This document shows positions 46,725 to 58,934 of a stretch of 64,000 nt of DNA, piece after piece. The position numbers and the translations under genes are program-made. This DNA is from Cryptomeria japonica (lineage: Eukaryota > Streptophyta > Pinopsida > Cupressales > Cupressaceae), in NCBI RefSeq assembly GCF_030272615.1, contig NC_081407.1, positions 377,321,132-377,385,131 on the forward strand, in the 5' to 3' direction. Under the pieces are notes generated by a model. The model was not told the DNA's origin and ran no database searches. It worked only from the letters and a program-made list of their open reading frames with translations. Numbering within the stretch: the first letter of the stretch is position 1; each line of letters begins with the position of its first letter.

Positions 46725-46845
46725 CAATTGGTTTCACCCCAATGAGGGTGAAAAATCTATTGATGAGGATTTGGGACCCTCCACATGTCGAGATACGTCG
46801 AGTCCCACCATCCCAAACCCCGTGAACACTGTCACTATTGTGTAA

Positions 46846-47403
46846 TTAGTTTTATTTCTAGCATTCTTATCTTTTTAATTCAGTTTGTTGTTTTGAGTTT
46901 ATTTCTATCCACAACTAATACAATAGCTTAGAAGGCTTCCATAGTGCATATATTTTGATGGCTCATTTCAAGTTCATGTTCTTGGGCTGACAATTAAATA
47001 TAGATTCTAGTTCATGAAGGGTTGATGAGTGTGGATAAAAATCCTTGAGTTGTGAATTAGTATCCCAAACTCAATTGCAAATAAAAAGATTAACACATAG
47101 CATTTTTCATGAACAACAATTTTTTTTCTTTCATGCTTCTCTTTCTTCTGCATTTAATGTCAATGCTCAGTTGAATATGCCCATTGGTTCAGAGATGGGT
47201 GGTTGTTTAAATTCCTCTAGAAGTATTGAAAACCTTAGAAAATTTTATGAAAATGTTAGGGTATCCACTTGGAGTTGTGTTTGATGCTTCACAAATTCGT
47301 GTTAAAATAAGTAAGGGCTTAGGCAAAAAAAATAATCGTTGAGTGTCACTACTCAAACTAAAACTAGACACATCATTGTAGTAGATGTCTTTCTTAAAAA
47401 TCT
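46846..47403. other. spacer between LINE-a and R2 (block B)
   Basis: Counterpart of 9,581-10,135, including the conserved short frame at about 47,175-47,283. No domain recognised. Confidence 0.45.
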
Positions 47404-48776
47404 CCCTTATCTTTTTTGTTGCATTCATCAATGTTTAAATCAATAGTTTTATCAGAAAAAAGGTTGGTTCTAGGAATAATAGCAATTATTGTAGAAATAT
47501 TGACATTAGTTCATCACTCTCTTCTTTTTACTCTCTTAAATATTTGCAAATTTCAATAAATATCAGTAAGAAATCAAGACAGTGGCGAAGAAAGTTTTTC
47601 ATAGCCACAATTTAAATGATTTGGATATTGTTTTTTGTATGCTTCTCTATGAATTATTGCTTGAGGTGGATTTGAATGAATCTAAGAAAACATGGAAAAA
47701 TAATCTAGCAATTTGTATAAAGAAACTCAACATAAAATAGTTAATGGAAAACTATTTATATTTAACTATAAATTCAAATAGAGATGAGTTCAGAACCAAA
47801 TACTTGATCATGACCATACTTCTTAATTGGGCCACAAGCCAAGAGGCAACTCATATTTTTAAGTCATAGATTCAAGTCATGAATCATTATGTAATTTTTG
47901 CAACATATGTATTTTTCTTTTTTATTTTTATCGAACTAAAATATGACAGTTAATCAGCCATATTGTATTGCTAAATAGTAAGAGATCTTCACATATTATG
48001 CCAATCTTTGTACTCTACTCTTACTGTAATATATTATGGAGTTAATCATCTTTGTCCCAAAAAAAAATAAAAAATAAAAATGTTTTAATCTACGGATCAA
48101 TATATATTTAATTGAAACTTAAAAGAGAAGATGAACAAAAATATTATCTAGGAAATAAAAGAAACATATAATCTCCAACAAATTAATAGCATGTACTTGT
48201 CTTAATGTTGTAATAAAAGTAATAAATATAATAAGAGAAGTACCTAAGATTTTAAACTTTTGTATCTTTAGTATTTTTTAATGTTCAGAACAAGAATGAT
48301 TGTTTGAATTAGTTTATTATTAATAATGTTTTTTATGAAAATGAAATCATAAGGTTGAAGTTAAATAATTTCTAAGAAATAGAAATAGTCAATGTAATAT
48401 TAATTAATAATTGTAACTTAGAACTATATACATTGAAGGTTAAAATTATATGTGTTGTCATTTGATTTTGATATATGCAGTTGCATTGGAAATAGTAAGA
48501 ATTATATTCCACCTAAGTGATAGAGTATTAATTACATGAGGATAACCTTAAGCTAACTAAAATAAATAATTTTAATATTATAATAAGAAGATATAAATGA
48601 TATGAAAGACAAGCAAAGACAACATAGAAAGTACTTAGTGAAAATTAATCAAATCTAATGAATGTCCCATTCTTAAAAACATAAAAATAAAATAAAATAA
48701 AATAAAATAAAACAAAAAAATAAAAATAAAAATAAAAATAAAAATAAAAATAAAAATAAAAATAAAATAAAAATAA

Positions 48777-48808
<32 letters not shown>

Positions 48809-49545
48809 TATCAAATGCATAATGTTAATTGAGAATTACATCCTTTATGCATGCTAAAAATAAAAATATCATGATGGAAGGCCTAGAGAAGTAGACTCAA
48901 CAAATAAACATGAAACAGAAGGCCTTGCGGATGATGAAGAGATGGAAAGCGATTCTAAAGGTTTGAAACTTGTGTTTTTGAAATAGTTTCTTACTTAGCT
49001 TTAGAAGACTATGTATTCATGTTAGAATTATTTTTAGGCTCTATACAATAAATTTAATTATCATAAAAGAAAATGGGAATATCCAAAACCTTTTGTACAA
49101 TTTAAGTTGAGGGTTATGGTTCAAACAAATGAATGTTTCCTACACATCCCTTTATAAAACATATGGGGAAGTAGAATTTGGACCAAGCTTTACACCAACT
49201 AACAAGAACTTAGTGAAAAACATATTGAATGAAATCAAACTGTTCATAATACAAGAAACACGAATTCATAAAAAATAATATTAACAATGAATAATATTCG
49301 TAATACCTCTACTAAATATATTAGTTTTATATTAAATTTAATATGTAAGTGTTATATTAAATTTATTTTTTAAAATTTATTTAAGATATTATTAATAATA
49401 TTGTTATATTATATTATATTGTTTTTTTTTAACTTTAGTTCTCTGAAAGCTACAAGATATAAATGCAAAAACAAGAGGGTAATTTGTAAACAATAAAAAT
49501 ATATTAATGCGAAGTGAGATTATATTTACAAGTTTTAAAATATTT
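47404..49545 (+). repeat. repeat R, copy R2 left part (block B)
   Basis: Counterpart of 10,136-12,254, with the exon-like frame near 47,579-47,870 (same TAG after NIK), the acidic DDEEMESDSKG piece near 48,940 (here reading on past the TAG of block A), and a longer A-rich tract at 48,676-48,812. It ends in the left LINE-b target duplication at 49,530-49,545. Confidence 0.7.
48676..48812. repeat. A-rich simple repeat (AAAAAT)n, block B
   Basis: Counterpart of 11,406-11,520, about 20 bp longer. The open - strand frame over it (48,635-48,820) is a translation of the repeat, not a gene. Confidence 0.9.
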
Positions 49546-49704
49546 TTTTTATATTATAAATCGAGAGACCAAAAAGATGGTTATACATATGAGTTCAGGG
49601 GAGGCAGGGCCTCAACAGTGAAACCAAAAAGAACTAGACGAGTGTCATATACAACGCACTAAAAGAAAACTCCAAAATAAAGTTATGCTTGCTGCCATAA
49701 GGAA

Positions 49705-52700
49705 CTAGAGGAGGATTTCATCCTGGTCTTCCAGCCATGTGGTCCACCCCTGTGGTCCTTCCATCCAGACCACCTTCTTTGTTTCCATGATTTGTATGCA
49801 CATGTCAACCCTATTGAAAGTGGGAGCTCTGGTATCTTGAAGTTCTTTAATCAATTTCTTAACTACACTCTCAAAGGTGGATTGATTTTCTATGATCCTT
49901 GCCCATTCATACCCATCTTGCATCTCATATATAAACATGGTGGCTCGGCCTTCTTTGAGGAACCGTAGGAGTTTGTTTCGTTTGACATTCATCAGGAAGC
50001 AAACCTGCACAACAATCTTATAGTGTGTGAGTTTTTTTTAAAAACCAATAAGTTCCCTAGCATTACCTTGGGACTTCTCCTCATTTCTGAGTTTCCAAAT
50101 AAACCAGAGGATAAAAGAAGACAAAATTTGCCAAATTAAGTTAGCATCATTTTTAAGATTATGGACGGAACCAGTAACTATATCATAAGTGAAGACATGC
50201 TCAGTAATGGATATTCCAAACATTAACCAGATCTCCCTAGCAAAAGGGCAGTCAAGGAAGATGTGTCGAGTGGACTCAAGTTTATTGCAGACAGAACAAA
50301 GATCATATGCAGCTACATTATTCCTAATAGGCAATATATCCAGTAAGAGTTGCCATTTGAAACACTTGATCTTAGGGGGGTTGGGGGATTTCCAAAGGTT
50401 CTCAAAGGTTTTATACCAAGCGGTGGGGCTGTGGTGGACATTCCATAGGGTGTTGACATGGTCGATCACAGAGGTATCCTGGTTAAGCAAGTTGTAGATA
50501 ACTTTGGACTTAATTTTTGGGAGGGAGGAGCCATCCTTCCAAAGGAATGAGAGGTACCTATGGGTGTCAACATGAGTGTTCTTAGGGAGATTGAGGGTGT
50601 TATAGGCATTCCTCATCATATTGTAGGTCCTCTTATGCAAAGCAGGGAGATTAAATTTACTACTAAGTTCCTCCCAGGTGATGATGTTGTCATTTTCCAA
50701 GCTATCTATAAGATACTTGATCCCCTTGTTATGCCAAAATCTAGTAGAACAGCCTTAGGTTAAGGCGAGTGGCTTAGAATTATGGTGGAGGTTCCACCAT
50801 ATCAACCTTTCACCATGTATAGTGTTATCACAATCAAAGCTAGAGTTGCAAATAAGTCTATGCACATGCTCCGAGGCTTTCCAAATGGACTTAAAGACCC
50901 AGGTGCCTTGGACAGACACCGAGAAACTTCCGACAAGTAGATCACTGAGTGGGAGGGCTTGCCATGATTTGGCAGCCTTGGGGAATCCATTTTGAATGTT
51001 GTTTCTAATAAGAATTTTCCAAGGTTCCTGCCCATCTAGTGCATGAAATATCCATTTGGCAGCAAGGGAGATTCCTTGCAACTTAAGATCCTTAAGGCCC
51101 AAACCTCCAAGTTTTTTGTCTAAGTGGCACCAGGCCCATTTCACCGCATGGGCCATTCTTTTGCCCTTACCATCAGACCAAAGGAAGCATTTGATAGCCT
51201 TTTGAATTTCATAAATTTGATAATTGTTGAACATCCAAACCAAAGAGTAGTAGATACTGTACGAGGAGAGGATTTTTTGACATACTTGAACCCTACCTGC
51301 TAGGGAGAGGATCCTATTATCCCACTTGTTGAGCTTCTTATAAATTTTCTCCTTCACCCAAGTCCACATGTCTTGAAGAGAGGGAGAAATAGAAAAGGGG
51401 ATATTGATATACTTGACAATCATGTTGGGTCCTCCCCATGAGTACCCATCTTGCTGTAGCTAGTTTGGAGGTTCATCCTTCCAGCCAAGTAAAATAGATT
51501 TGGAGCTGGAGATCTTGGCTCAGAGGCTTTACCAAAGGTGTCAATTTTTAGGTTGAGGGAATCGATTTTTTGCCTAGAGAGCTCTAGGAAAAGAGAGGTA
51601 TCATCAACAAATTGGATATTCAGCAGCTCAGAGTCATCTGACAGCACGATGCCATGGACTCTAGGAGATAGAGTATCATCTCTAAGGAGATAAAAGTGGG
51701 CATCTGAGGTAATAACAAACAGAGCAGGGGCAAGAGGGCAGCCCTACCTTATGGATCTAGAGAGAGGAATAGGTTGGGATAGGGTTCCATTAACTTCAAT
51801 CATGGCAGAAGCATCTTTGAGGAGAATTTGGACGTAGTCACAGAACTCGTTAGGGAAGACAAAAGCTCAGAGCATCATGAGGACGAAATCCCACTTGACT
51901 CTGTCATAGGCTTTTTCAAAGTCCACAAGGAACATGGTAGCATCCTGGTTAGAGGTTCTAGCCCATTCCATGGATTCCCAACTAGTGATAAGGTTTTCCA
52001 ATATGTATCTGCCTTTAATGAATCCAGTTTGGGTAGAGCAAATGAATTTTGGAAGAATCTTTTCAAGGTGGGTAGCTAAGGCTTTGGCAAGGATTTTGTA
52101 GGAGATGTTGAGGAGGGTGATTGGCCTCCAGTTCTTAATGAGTGCTTTGTCTTCTTCTTTAGGGATGAGTTTAACAATACCTTTATTTAGGAATTCCCCC
52201 AGGGTGCCATTGTCAAGAACTTCATTGTATATGTCATAGAGGTCATGCGTGACCCATTCAGAGATTCTTTTAGGGATGATGGCACTACATTTGTGTCGAG
52301 CCTCTTTTGAGGCCTCATTATCTTCTGAGGTAAAGAGAGTTCTATAGAACATTTTGAAGGCCTCTTTGATATCATTGAGATCTAGGAGTTCCTTGTTGTC
52401 TACAGTTATTCTATCAATTTTTTCTCTATTTTGTTTCTGCTTAAGGAGGTTAAAGAAGATTTTGGAGCCTTTATCTCCAAATTGGAGCCAGTGGTTGCGA
52501 GCTCTAATGAAGGCTCCCCTGATTTTGACCTACTGGTGCTTTCTGAAGATATCTCTGGCTTTAGAAATGTGCTTGGCCAAGGTAGGGGAGGAGGGGTTAG
52601 TCTGAATATCTTGCTCTAGGGAATGGAGGCGATGGGTGAGAGTTTTTTCCATGGCTCTAGAGTCCTTGGCTTTCTTTTGGGCAATGGTTTGGAGTACTTT

Positions 52701-53612
52701 CTGCCAGGAGCTCACATTCATTGTCCACCTGAGAGTGCAGGATTGGGGAGGCTAGGGCTGAAGGTTGAAGAACCTGACTACCTTAAGGGCACCTACAACA
52801 TCTTGGTCTTTGAGGAGGGAGGTTTTGAGAAAAAATTTCTTGCTACAAGGGCTACTGATGGGGATAGCATTTCTAGTGTTAATGACTGCAAGGATAGGGA
52901 AATGGTCAGAAAGGGTAACTGGCAGGACAACAACTGCACTCCCCAAGTGGTTAGGAGAGAAGGAGAAGAAGTCGTTGTTAACATAAAATCTATCCTGTCT
53001 AGAATAAATACGATTGGGACCTTGTTGAAAGTTGCACCAAGTGTACCATAGGTTAGAAGCAGCAGTTTTAGTGCCCTCGAGGGGGTCAAATAACTAGAGT
53101 TTTTGTTTAAGTTTGTCCCAGTGAGGTTTTTCTACATTTTTCCATTCAAAAGGAAGTCCCCTAGCCTTGTCATCTTGATGCTCAGTCATATTGAAATCTC
53201 CAGCCACTATCCAAGGGATATTTGGGAGGGAAGTTAGCCAGATCCAAAGGGACACTCTTTCCTTATAGTCATTAGGTGCATATATAGAGAAAATGCCAAA
53301 GCTGGAACCCCTAATATCTAAGGTAGCCTAGGCTGCTCTGTTGCATGGGGAGATCCCTTTATCCCTAATGTTGCTTTCCCACTTAGGGGAGATAAGAATG
53401 CCAACTCCTCCCTTTCCTTTCAAGTGGTTGGTGCAGATTTTGATTGCATCTCTCCAGATAAAGTTAAGTGAGTTGTCAAGATGGAAACCCACGGATTTAA
53501 GTTCTTGCAGCATCAAGAAATCTATGTTCTTGTGGTGGCTCAGAGAACTTTTGATGAAAAACTTCCTATCAAGTGACTCAAGGCCTCTAATATTCCAAGA
53601 GATGTATTTCAT
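49705..53612 (-). pseudogene. LINE-b ORF2 (block B): RT deleted in part, frameshifted
   Basis: The ATG at 53,610-53,612 is followed by an intact MKYISWNIRGLES start (codon 6 is Trp, a stop in block A). Endonuclease motifs as in A, with a stop near 53,330 and frame changes around 52,800-53,090. A 129-bp in-frame deletion at 52,260 removes the RT block containing DNKAPGPDGLPTEFYK. The catalytic loop near 51,605 reads FVDD where block A reads FADD. A one-base deletion near 51,520 shifts the rest, which then reads open from 51,423 to 49,705 apart from a few stops, with zf-RVT CSVCNKLESTRHIFLDC near 50,290. Not functional. Confidence 0.9.
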
Positions 53613-53633
53613 TAGAGAGGAGGGTTAAGAGGT

Positions 53634-55316
53634 TCAACTAGGGAGACCGCAAGGATCTCCAGATTTCTTTTTATTCTTGGAGCCCATAGGCCTACCTTTC
53701 TTTTTAGTCAAGGAGGATCCTTTCATAAGGTCATCCTCATCTTCACTAACATCAGATGGTTCATTCCTAGTAGCTGCAATAACTCCTATGTCAGACCCAA
53801 ACATCTAGGAGTCTGGAAAGCCAAGGAGCACTGTGCTAGACCTAATTTCTTCAAGACCCTTATTGGCATAGATTACTTCAATAACATGATTATCTTCTAA
53901 CTCTTTGAGAATAGAGGCAGTCGAAGGGTTGGTGATGTTAACTTTAGGGGTAAGCGCTGCAGGTGATGAGGAGTCTGAATTCTTGGGGGTTTCAGATCTG
54001 ATCATCACACATGCAGGGTTATCACTGGTGCTAGCAACATCAGCACTTTGACTAGGGTTCTCAAGCTTTTTAACCATTTTTTTTACAACAGAGTTCACCA
54101 GGGTTCAAGTGGGAGCGGGTGAGCTATAACTTGAAGGGAGGGGGTAATTGCAGATGCCCGTTCCTTGGCTGATAGTTGGGATATTAGGATGGTTTTGATT
54201 TGGGGCATTCAGGTTGCTAATTTTCCTCCTACGCTTCCTAGAAGTGACCAACTGAAAACAGTCAGAGGGTGATTCTGAAGGACCAATTGTTGGGTTAGAG
54301 GCTGGACCGAGTTGGTCTGAGACAAGGGGCATGTGATCAATGTGCATGGGTTTTAATTCTTAAGAATTTGTGGTTTGAATAGAAGCTTCTTTGTTAGCAG
54401 GGAGCAGGGTGGATGAGTGTTGAAAAATCTTGGTTCTAGGGTTTGTGGAAGCATCAGTTGAGTTAATGTTGGGTTTATGATTTCTGCGATTAATGATTGG
54501 GCAATTTTTCCGAAGATGCCCTCCTTTTTTGCAAAGAAAGCATGCATTTAATCCTCCAAGCACTTCAATAGGGTAGACAAAGGTTTCTTCATTGACATTT
54601 AGGGTTAAAGATAGTGGGATATCAATCCCAGGCTTAATCAACACAAGCATTCTGGCATCCAGGTTAGGGACGATGTGGGTCGTTTCATCAATGCAGATCG
54701 TTTTTCCAAAAGGTTCCATTAACTGTGGAAGAAAACACCAGAGGAAGGGGGGCACATCCTTGAGGATGACCCACCTAGGGGAGGACAGTGCGAGAACCTC
54801 ATCACCGACCGCCTCTGGAGACCAAGCTAGGGCATGGAAGGAAGTATTTCCCACTGTCCAGTATTGACGCTTTAGTGCCTCCCTTTGAGCCTCGTGAGAA
54901 TTGAATAAAATAAGGTAGAGACCCTTTTGAATTTGTCTGCAAAATGATATTTTAAGCCGTAATTTTAAATTCTAGAGGTTATGAAACCAGTCGTCTAAAA
55001 ATTTCCTAGGTGGACATTTCTCAACATCAACACATGCAAAGAAAATGGTCGTATTACTTAACCTAGTCTTTCCCGAGGCAATTTCATTCAACATTTCGAA
55101 ATTGGGCGAAATGCAGAAGGAACCTGAGATAGTGCTAGGGCACTTACCTTCCTCACCAGATCATTCTTTGCCAGGAGCCTTAGAAAATCGTGCGTTAGGG
55201 TTGACTCCATTTGCAAGTAGGGAGACGGTTTCGGCAAAAGATTTTTTTGGCGGAGATTTAGCTTGATCTGTAGACTTAGGGCCATTAATGGCACTTCCAT
55301 CTGACTCTGGTTCCAT
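53634..55316 (-). pseudogene. LINE-b ORF1 (block B): DUF4283 / intact CCHC / AT-hook-like
   Basis: This is the best copy of ORF1. The DUF4283 block is open at 54,360-54,854 (FHALAWSPEAVGDEVLALSS through RIDE-type text IDETTHIVPNLDAR). The knuckle CFLCKKGGHLRKNCP near 54,530 keeps all four ligands (C-x2-C-x4-H-x4-C). The 8-T run at about 54,078-54,085 keeps the frame that A lost. The C-terminus ends after KKKGRPMGSKNKKKSG, AT-hook-like, at about 53,660-53,700. A TAG at 53,805 and stops near 54,970 and 54,357 interrupt it, so it is not functional as it stands. Confidence 0.87.
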
Positions 55317-56130
55317 AGGAAGCCAAAGGTTAAGCCGCACGAGCGACTAGGTAGGTGGGGGGAGTTGCGAATTAAATGAAGTGCAGAATTAAATTTGCAA
55401 ATAGAAGGAAAGAAAAAATGGGAAAACAGAGTAGTGGATAGGAATTTCAAACCTAGGTGGAGGAGAATTAACCCCTCCACAGAGATGTCGAGGTGTCCAC
55501 GTCACCACGGTTGCCTCGACCAACTCGCAGATAGGTTTGCAGACCTCAATCTCCCTCCAAGTTTTAACTTTTTCAATACTTCCCTGGTGAGCGAGCTCTG
55601 GCTGTGCTAAGACAGGGATTGACAGCATGCTGTGTCTTTGAGTGAATGCCACAAGGAATCAACCAGTGGTGCAAACCCTGGCCCTCATGATGAGCAGCTC
55701 TGCATAAACCCTAACCTCTCGGTGTTTGGCTCTGTAAAAACCCTCTAAAGATCCAGTTTTTGTTCATAATATCGGTTCCTTTTCAGTTATGTTTCTCTTG
55801 GAATATATCGCAAATCCCTGCAAAAGACCAACTAAGATGCTTCTCTCAAACTGTCTGGAGTGCACGTATTTTTTAGGCCTCTTTTTGGTATGAAAAGGTT
55901 GCCCTGCAAATTTCGAGCACTTTGTTCATCCCCTTTTTCTGCTAGCAACTCTTTATGATTTTGCGAGGCAGATTACTGTTCGACCTAGCTGCGCGGGTAT
56001 CAATCCGAGTGAAATGGTAGCAATTTTTTTAAAGAGGGGGCATCATATCCATTTGAAGTAGTTGTGCATCATCATCTCCATCTTCAACCGCTTAACAAAG
56101 CAGTGCAGAGCAGGACAAAACCCTCGCGCC

Positions 56131-56312
56131 AAGTTTTCAAATATTTAGATTAAATTTAATCTTTTAATTTCAATTTATTACTAAAAATATTAACTTGCAT
56201 CTAGTGGAAAATTACAAGATATAAAAGACAAAAACTGTAAAATTAAACCATATTAATAAAAACTCTTCAAAAATTAAAAGTTTCCTCAAAATTTACATTT
56301 AGATAGTGGATT
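56131..56312 (+). repeat. repeat R2 right part (block B), interrupted by copia
   Basis: LINE-b right target duplication, then R sequence to GGATT (56,308-56,312), the copia target site. R resumes after the element at 62,457. Confidence 0.9.
56308..56312. repeat. copia target-site duplication, left copy
   Basis: GGATT directly before the 5' LTR, repeated at 62,452-62,456 directly after the 3' LTR, and present once at the empty site 21,118-21,122. Confidence 0.95.
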
Positions 56313-56571
56313 TGTTAGAGTAATTGGGTCTTTACTTGATTAATTGAACATTATTTGTTTAATTCTTTAAGTTTCCAATTATCTTTTTACACTTAAGCTA
56401 ACATTAGGTGCATACAATTAATTATTATGTGCAAACCTAGGGTTTTCCCTTTTTAGGGTTTCTTGACCTATTAGAGGTTATTTTTCTTTTCATTGCTTCT
56501 CCTTGTAACAGGTTATTTGACTTGTAGAAGATCTTCAGGCTACTATGGGATTGTATTTCTCAACTCCTATA
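56313..56571 (+). repeat. copia 5' LTR (259 bp)
   Basis: TGTTAGAGTAATTGGG to CAACTCCTATA. It should hold the element's promoter and start site; I cannot place a TATA box with confidence. The first 151 bp recur at 19,153-19,303. Confidence 0.95.
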
Positions 56572-56583
56572 TGGTATCAGAGC
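56572..56583 (+). promoter_or_regulatory. copia primer-binding site (initiator tRNA-Met)
   Basis: TGGTATCAGAGC immediately abuts the 5' LTR. It is the standard plant copia site complementary to the 3' end of initiator tRNA-Met, where minus-strand DNA synthesis begins. Confidence 0.95.
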
Positions 56584-57917
56584 TCAGATCTGCAGCTACC
56601 TGTTCCTGTTTTTTGAGAATTTTGCATTTGAAGCAGATCTAGGGTTTCAGGCATTTTTTTGTGTGCTTAGGGTTAAGGTTTTTTTCTGAGCACTTTGGGC
56701 CTAAATGGACCTCACCATTGTGCTCAGAAGACCCAAAAACCCTTACAGTCATATGAAATTTGTCCATTTTTGACCCCTAAGCATCTGGGTGATTTTTTTT
56801 CTCTCCAAACCAGGTCGTACAGCCCTGGCACGCAAATTGAGAAAAAAAAATTTGAAGAAAAAAAAATTGCTTTTTTACGGCATGCAGGCCGAATTGTTTT
56901 GATTTTTCAAAAAAATTTCAAAAAAAAAAAAATCAAACAAATAAAAATAAAGGGCCTTCAAAAACCAAAAAAAAAAAAAATTTTATCAAAATTTTGAGGG
57001 TACCGGACCTGACAGGCCGGTGCCATACAGACCTCTCAGGCCGGCCCCATCCGGTGCCGCAAGCCTCCGGCTCTGGCTCCGGCAATGCCCGCTGGCTTCT
57101 ACTCCAACTCCGGCACTACAGGCTCCCACTGGCCGTAACCTCCCATCGCTGGCGACCACAGACCCGCTCCGGCGATGCTCCAGCAAGACCTTGCCACCGC
57201 TCCGGCAAGCCACCTCCGCCCGGCTGCACTCCGCTCCGCTGGGCTACGCCACCTCCACTCGGCCGTTGCGCTGCTCCGCCCCAGCAACACCTCTGCCTAG
57301 CCCGCGTGCCACCTCTGCCCAGCCCGCGCGCCACCTCCGCTCGGAGCACCACCAGCCCCTCCTCTCTAGTCCTTTTGAGAGGGGGTTGGTTTTTTGGGCC
57401 TAGATCGTGCATCCGGAGTCGGATTTTGGTGAATGAATAGGCATTGGAAAGGTGATTCTGAGCCGGACCTCGTGGTGGTGGACCTTTTTCCTGGATTTGT
57501 TGTTTGACTTTTTTTTTACTAGTCAGAGTCGGGCTTCTTTTTTGCACTTTCGGGGCCATAGAATGGGCAAATGGACTCCGTTTTTTGAAAACGAATAGGC
57601 GTTGGAAAGCTCTCAGCATGCTCTATTCATATTTGTTATTGTTTTTCTTATAATTTTCACCAAGTACATGAGATATCAGTTTGAAGTTTTTTTGCTTATG
57701 CACTACTTCCTTCTCAGTACTATGTACTAGGGTTTGGGTTTCTCCATTGTGGGGGGGTGTTTTTTTTTCTCACTTTCTGTCATTTATCTCAAAAATCAGG
57801 AACACCTAAAATCTCAAAACAAACAAACCCTTCTGCATCTTCTATCTATTATGAAAGATCACATAATAAAAACAACCAACAAGCAGGTGTAGGTGCAGAG
57901 TTTTTTTCTTTGTGCTC
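56584..57917 (+). other. long copia leader with a GC-rich island
   Basis: About 1.3 kb between primer-binding site and gag start. It has A-rich runs at 56,845-56,990, then 57,000-57,370 is strikingly GC-rich (CCGGC, CACCTCCGC and GCTCCG motifs) in an AT-rich window. A 23-bp unit is repeated at about 57,298-57,343, and GAATAGGCRTTGGAAAG occurs twice (about 57,436 and 57,593). Pro/Ser/Arg-rich open frames cross the island in several registers on both strands, as expected of GC-rich DNA. None resembles a known protein. Confidence 0.75.
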
Positions 57918-58934
57918 ATGGCAGATCCTTCAATTGAGTTGTTGACTTCACACAACTATCACACCTGGAAGCCCCGCATCACAAGGCTTCTCAGGTCACG
58001 AGGGTTGTGGGCTACATTGGATGAGGTTCAGCCAGACCTTCACCGTCCTTATGAGGTTCTTATGTACCAGAACAAGCTGGATGAGGCCATGGGTTTGATC
58101 ACTTTGCATGTCTCCGATAGTCTTCTGTTTCACCTTGATGAGTTGCTTACTCCTCGGGATATGTGGTTGAAGTTTGACTCTCTCTTCGGGAGGGTCAATG
58201 AGATTTGGGCATTACAGATTGAGGCAGAGTTGACTTCATTGTTACCGGATACCTTTCCCACTATTGAGGATTTTTTGAACAAATTCAAGACTACCAGATC
58301 TATTCTTCAGGGATGTGGAAAGAACAAGACTAATACAGAGTGCATTCATTTGATTCTTTCGAAGCTTCGAGGTCCCTTTCAGTTTTTTGCCTCTGCTTTC
58401 TACTCCACCATGGATTTTTTGGGTACTAATTTCACCATGCCTAGCTTTGATGTCTTTTGTGAGCGCTTCTCTCGTGAGCAGTCTCATCTTTCTCAGTTGG
58501 ATACGCTCTTAGGCTCTAAGAACAAAGCATTGGTTGCTCAGTCCTCTAAGGAGAAAGATAAACAGAAGCAGAAACCGAAGCAGAAAAAGCCTTCTGCAGG
58601 TAGTGAGAATTCCTCCAAGCCTACTCCTAAGTTTGATTCAAAACCTATTCCTCCCAAACAAGGGAAATCTTCACAGTCTGGTGAGTCTTCCTCCAAGACT
58701 AAGAAGAAATCATCAGACACATGTAGTTTTTATGGAAAGGATGGACATCTAGTTTCCAGGTGTTGGAAACGATTAGAGGCTTTAGAGGAAGCCATGCAGC
58801 AGAATCACATTTCCTCACCTCAGGCATCTTCTCCTTCCACAGGGAAAGGTCATGCTCTCACTGCTAGAGCTTCGACCTTTGGGTCCACGTGGATTCTAGA
58901 TTTTGGTGCTTCTCACCATATGACATACACTTAG
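57918..58934 (+). pseudogene. gag: copia gag and start of protease
   Basis: The ATG at 57,918 gives MADPSIELLTSHNYHTWKPR, the usual copia gag N-terminus (UBN2-type domain: LRSRGLWATLDEVQ, ALQIEAELTSLL, LILSKLRGPF). Residues 210-270 are Lys/Ser/Pro-rich. A knuckle near residue 271 reads CSFYGKDGHLVSRCW, with the second Cys replaced by Tyr. The protease begins with WILDFGASHHMT, where the catalytic Asp-Ser-Gly of the family reads Asp-Phe-Gly (a C-to-T change). The TAG at 58,932 ends the frame, but homology continues in the same frame. Gag would form the virus-like particle in the cytoplasm. Confidence 0.93.

Larger units (their letters stand above)
41705..46845 (-). mobile_element. LINE-a, block B copy
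   Basis: Same element and boundaries as 4,440-9,580 (left edge TAATTATTATTATA, right edge near TAATTAGTTTTATT). Equally decayed. Its position in the same place in both blocks shows it was there before the duplication. Confidence 0.85.
49546..56130 (-). mobile_element. LINE-b, block B copy, near full length (6.6 kb)
   Basis: Flanked by AAGTTTTAAAATATTT (49,530-49,545) and AAGTTTTCAAATATTT (56,131-56,146), a 15-of-16 target duplication. Short A tail at the 3' (left) end. Order on the - strand: 5' region 56,130-55,340, ORF1, 21-bp gap, ORF2, 3' UTR of about 160 bp. The 5' region contains a short frame (55,389-55,652) preserved in all three copies, probably by descent only. The insertion lies in repeat R and is shared with block A. 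Confidence 0.95.

Noticed and set aside
48635-48820. Phe/Ile-repeat frame on the - strand
   Set aside because: Direct translation of an A-rich simple repeat.
57116-57619. Overlapping 100-170-codon Pro/Arg/Ser-rich frames on both strands
   Set aside because: GC-rich DNA has few stop codons, so frames open in several registers. No family match and no consistent start.
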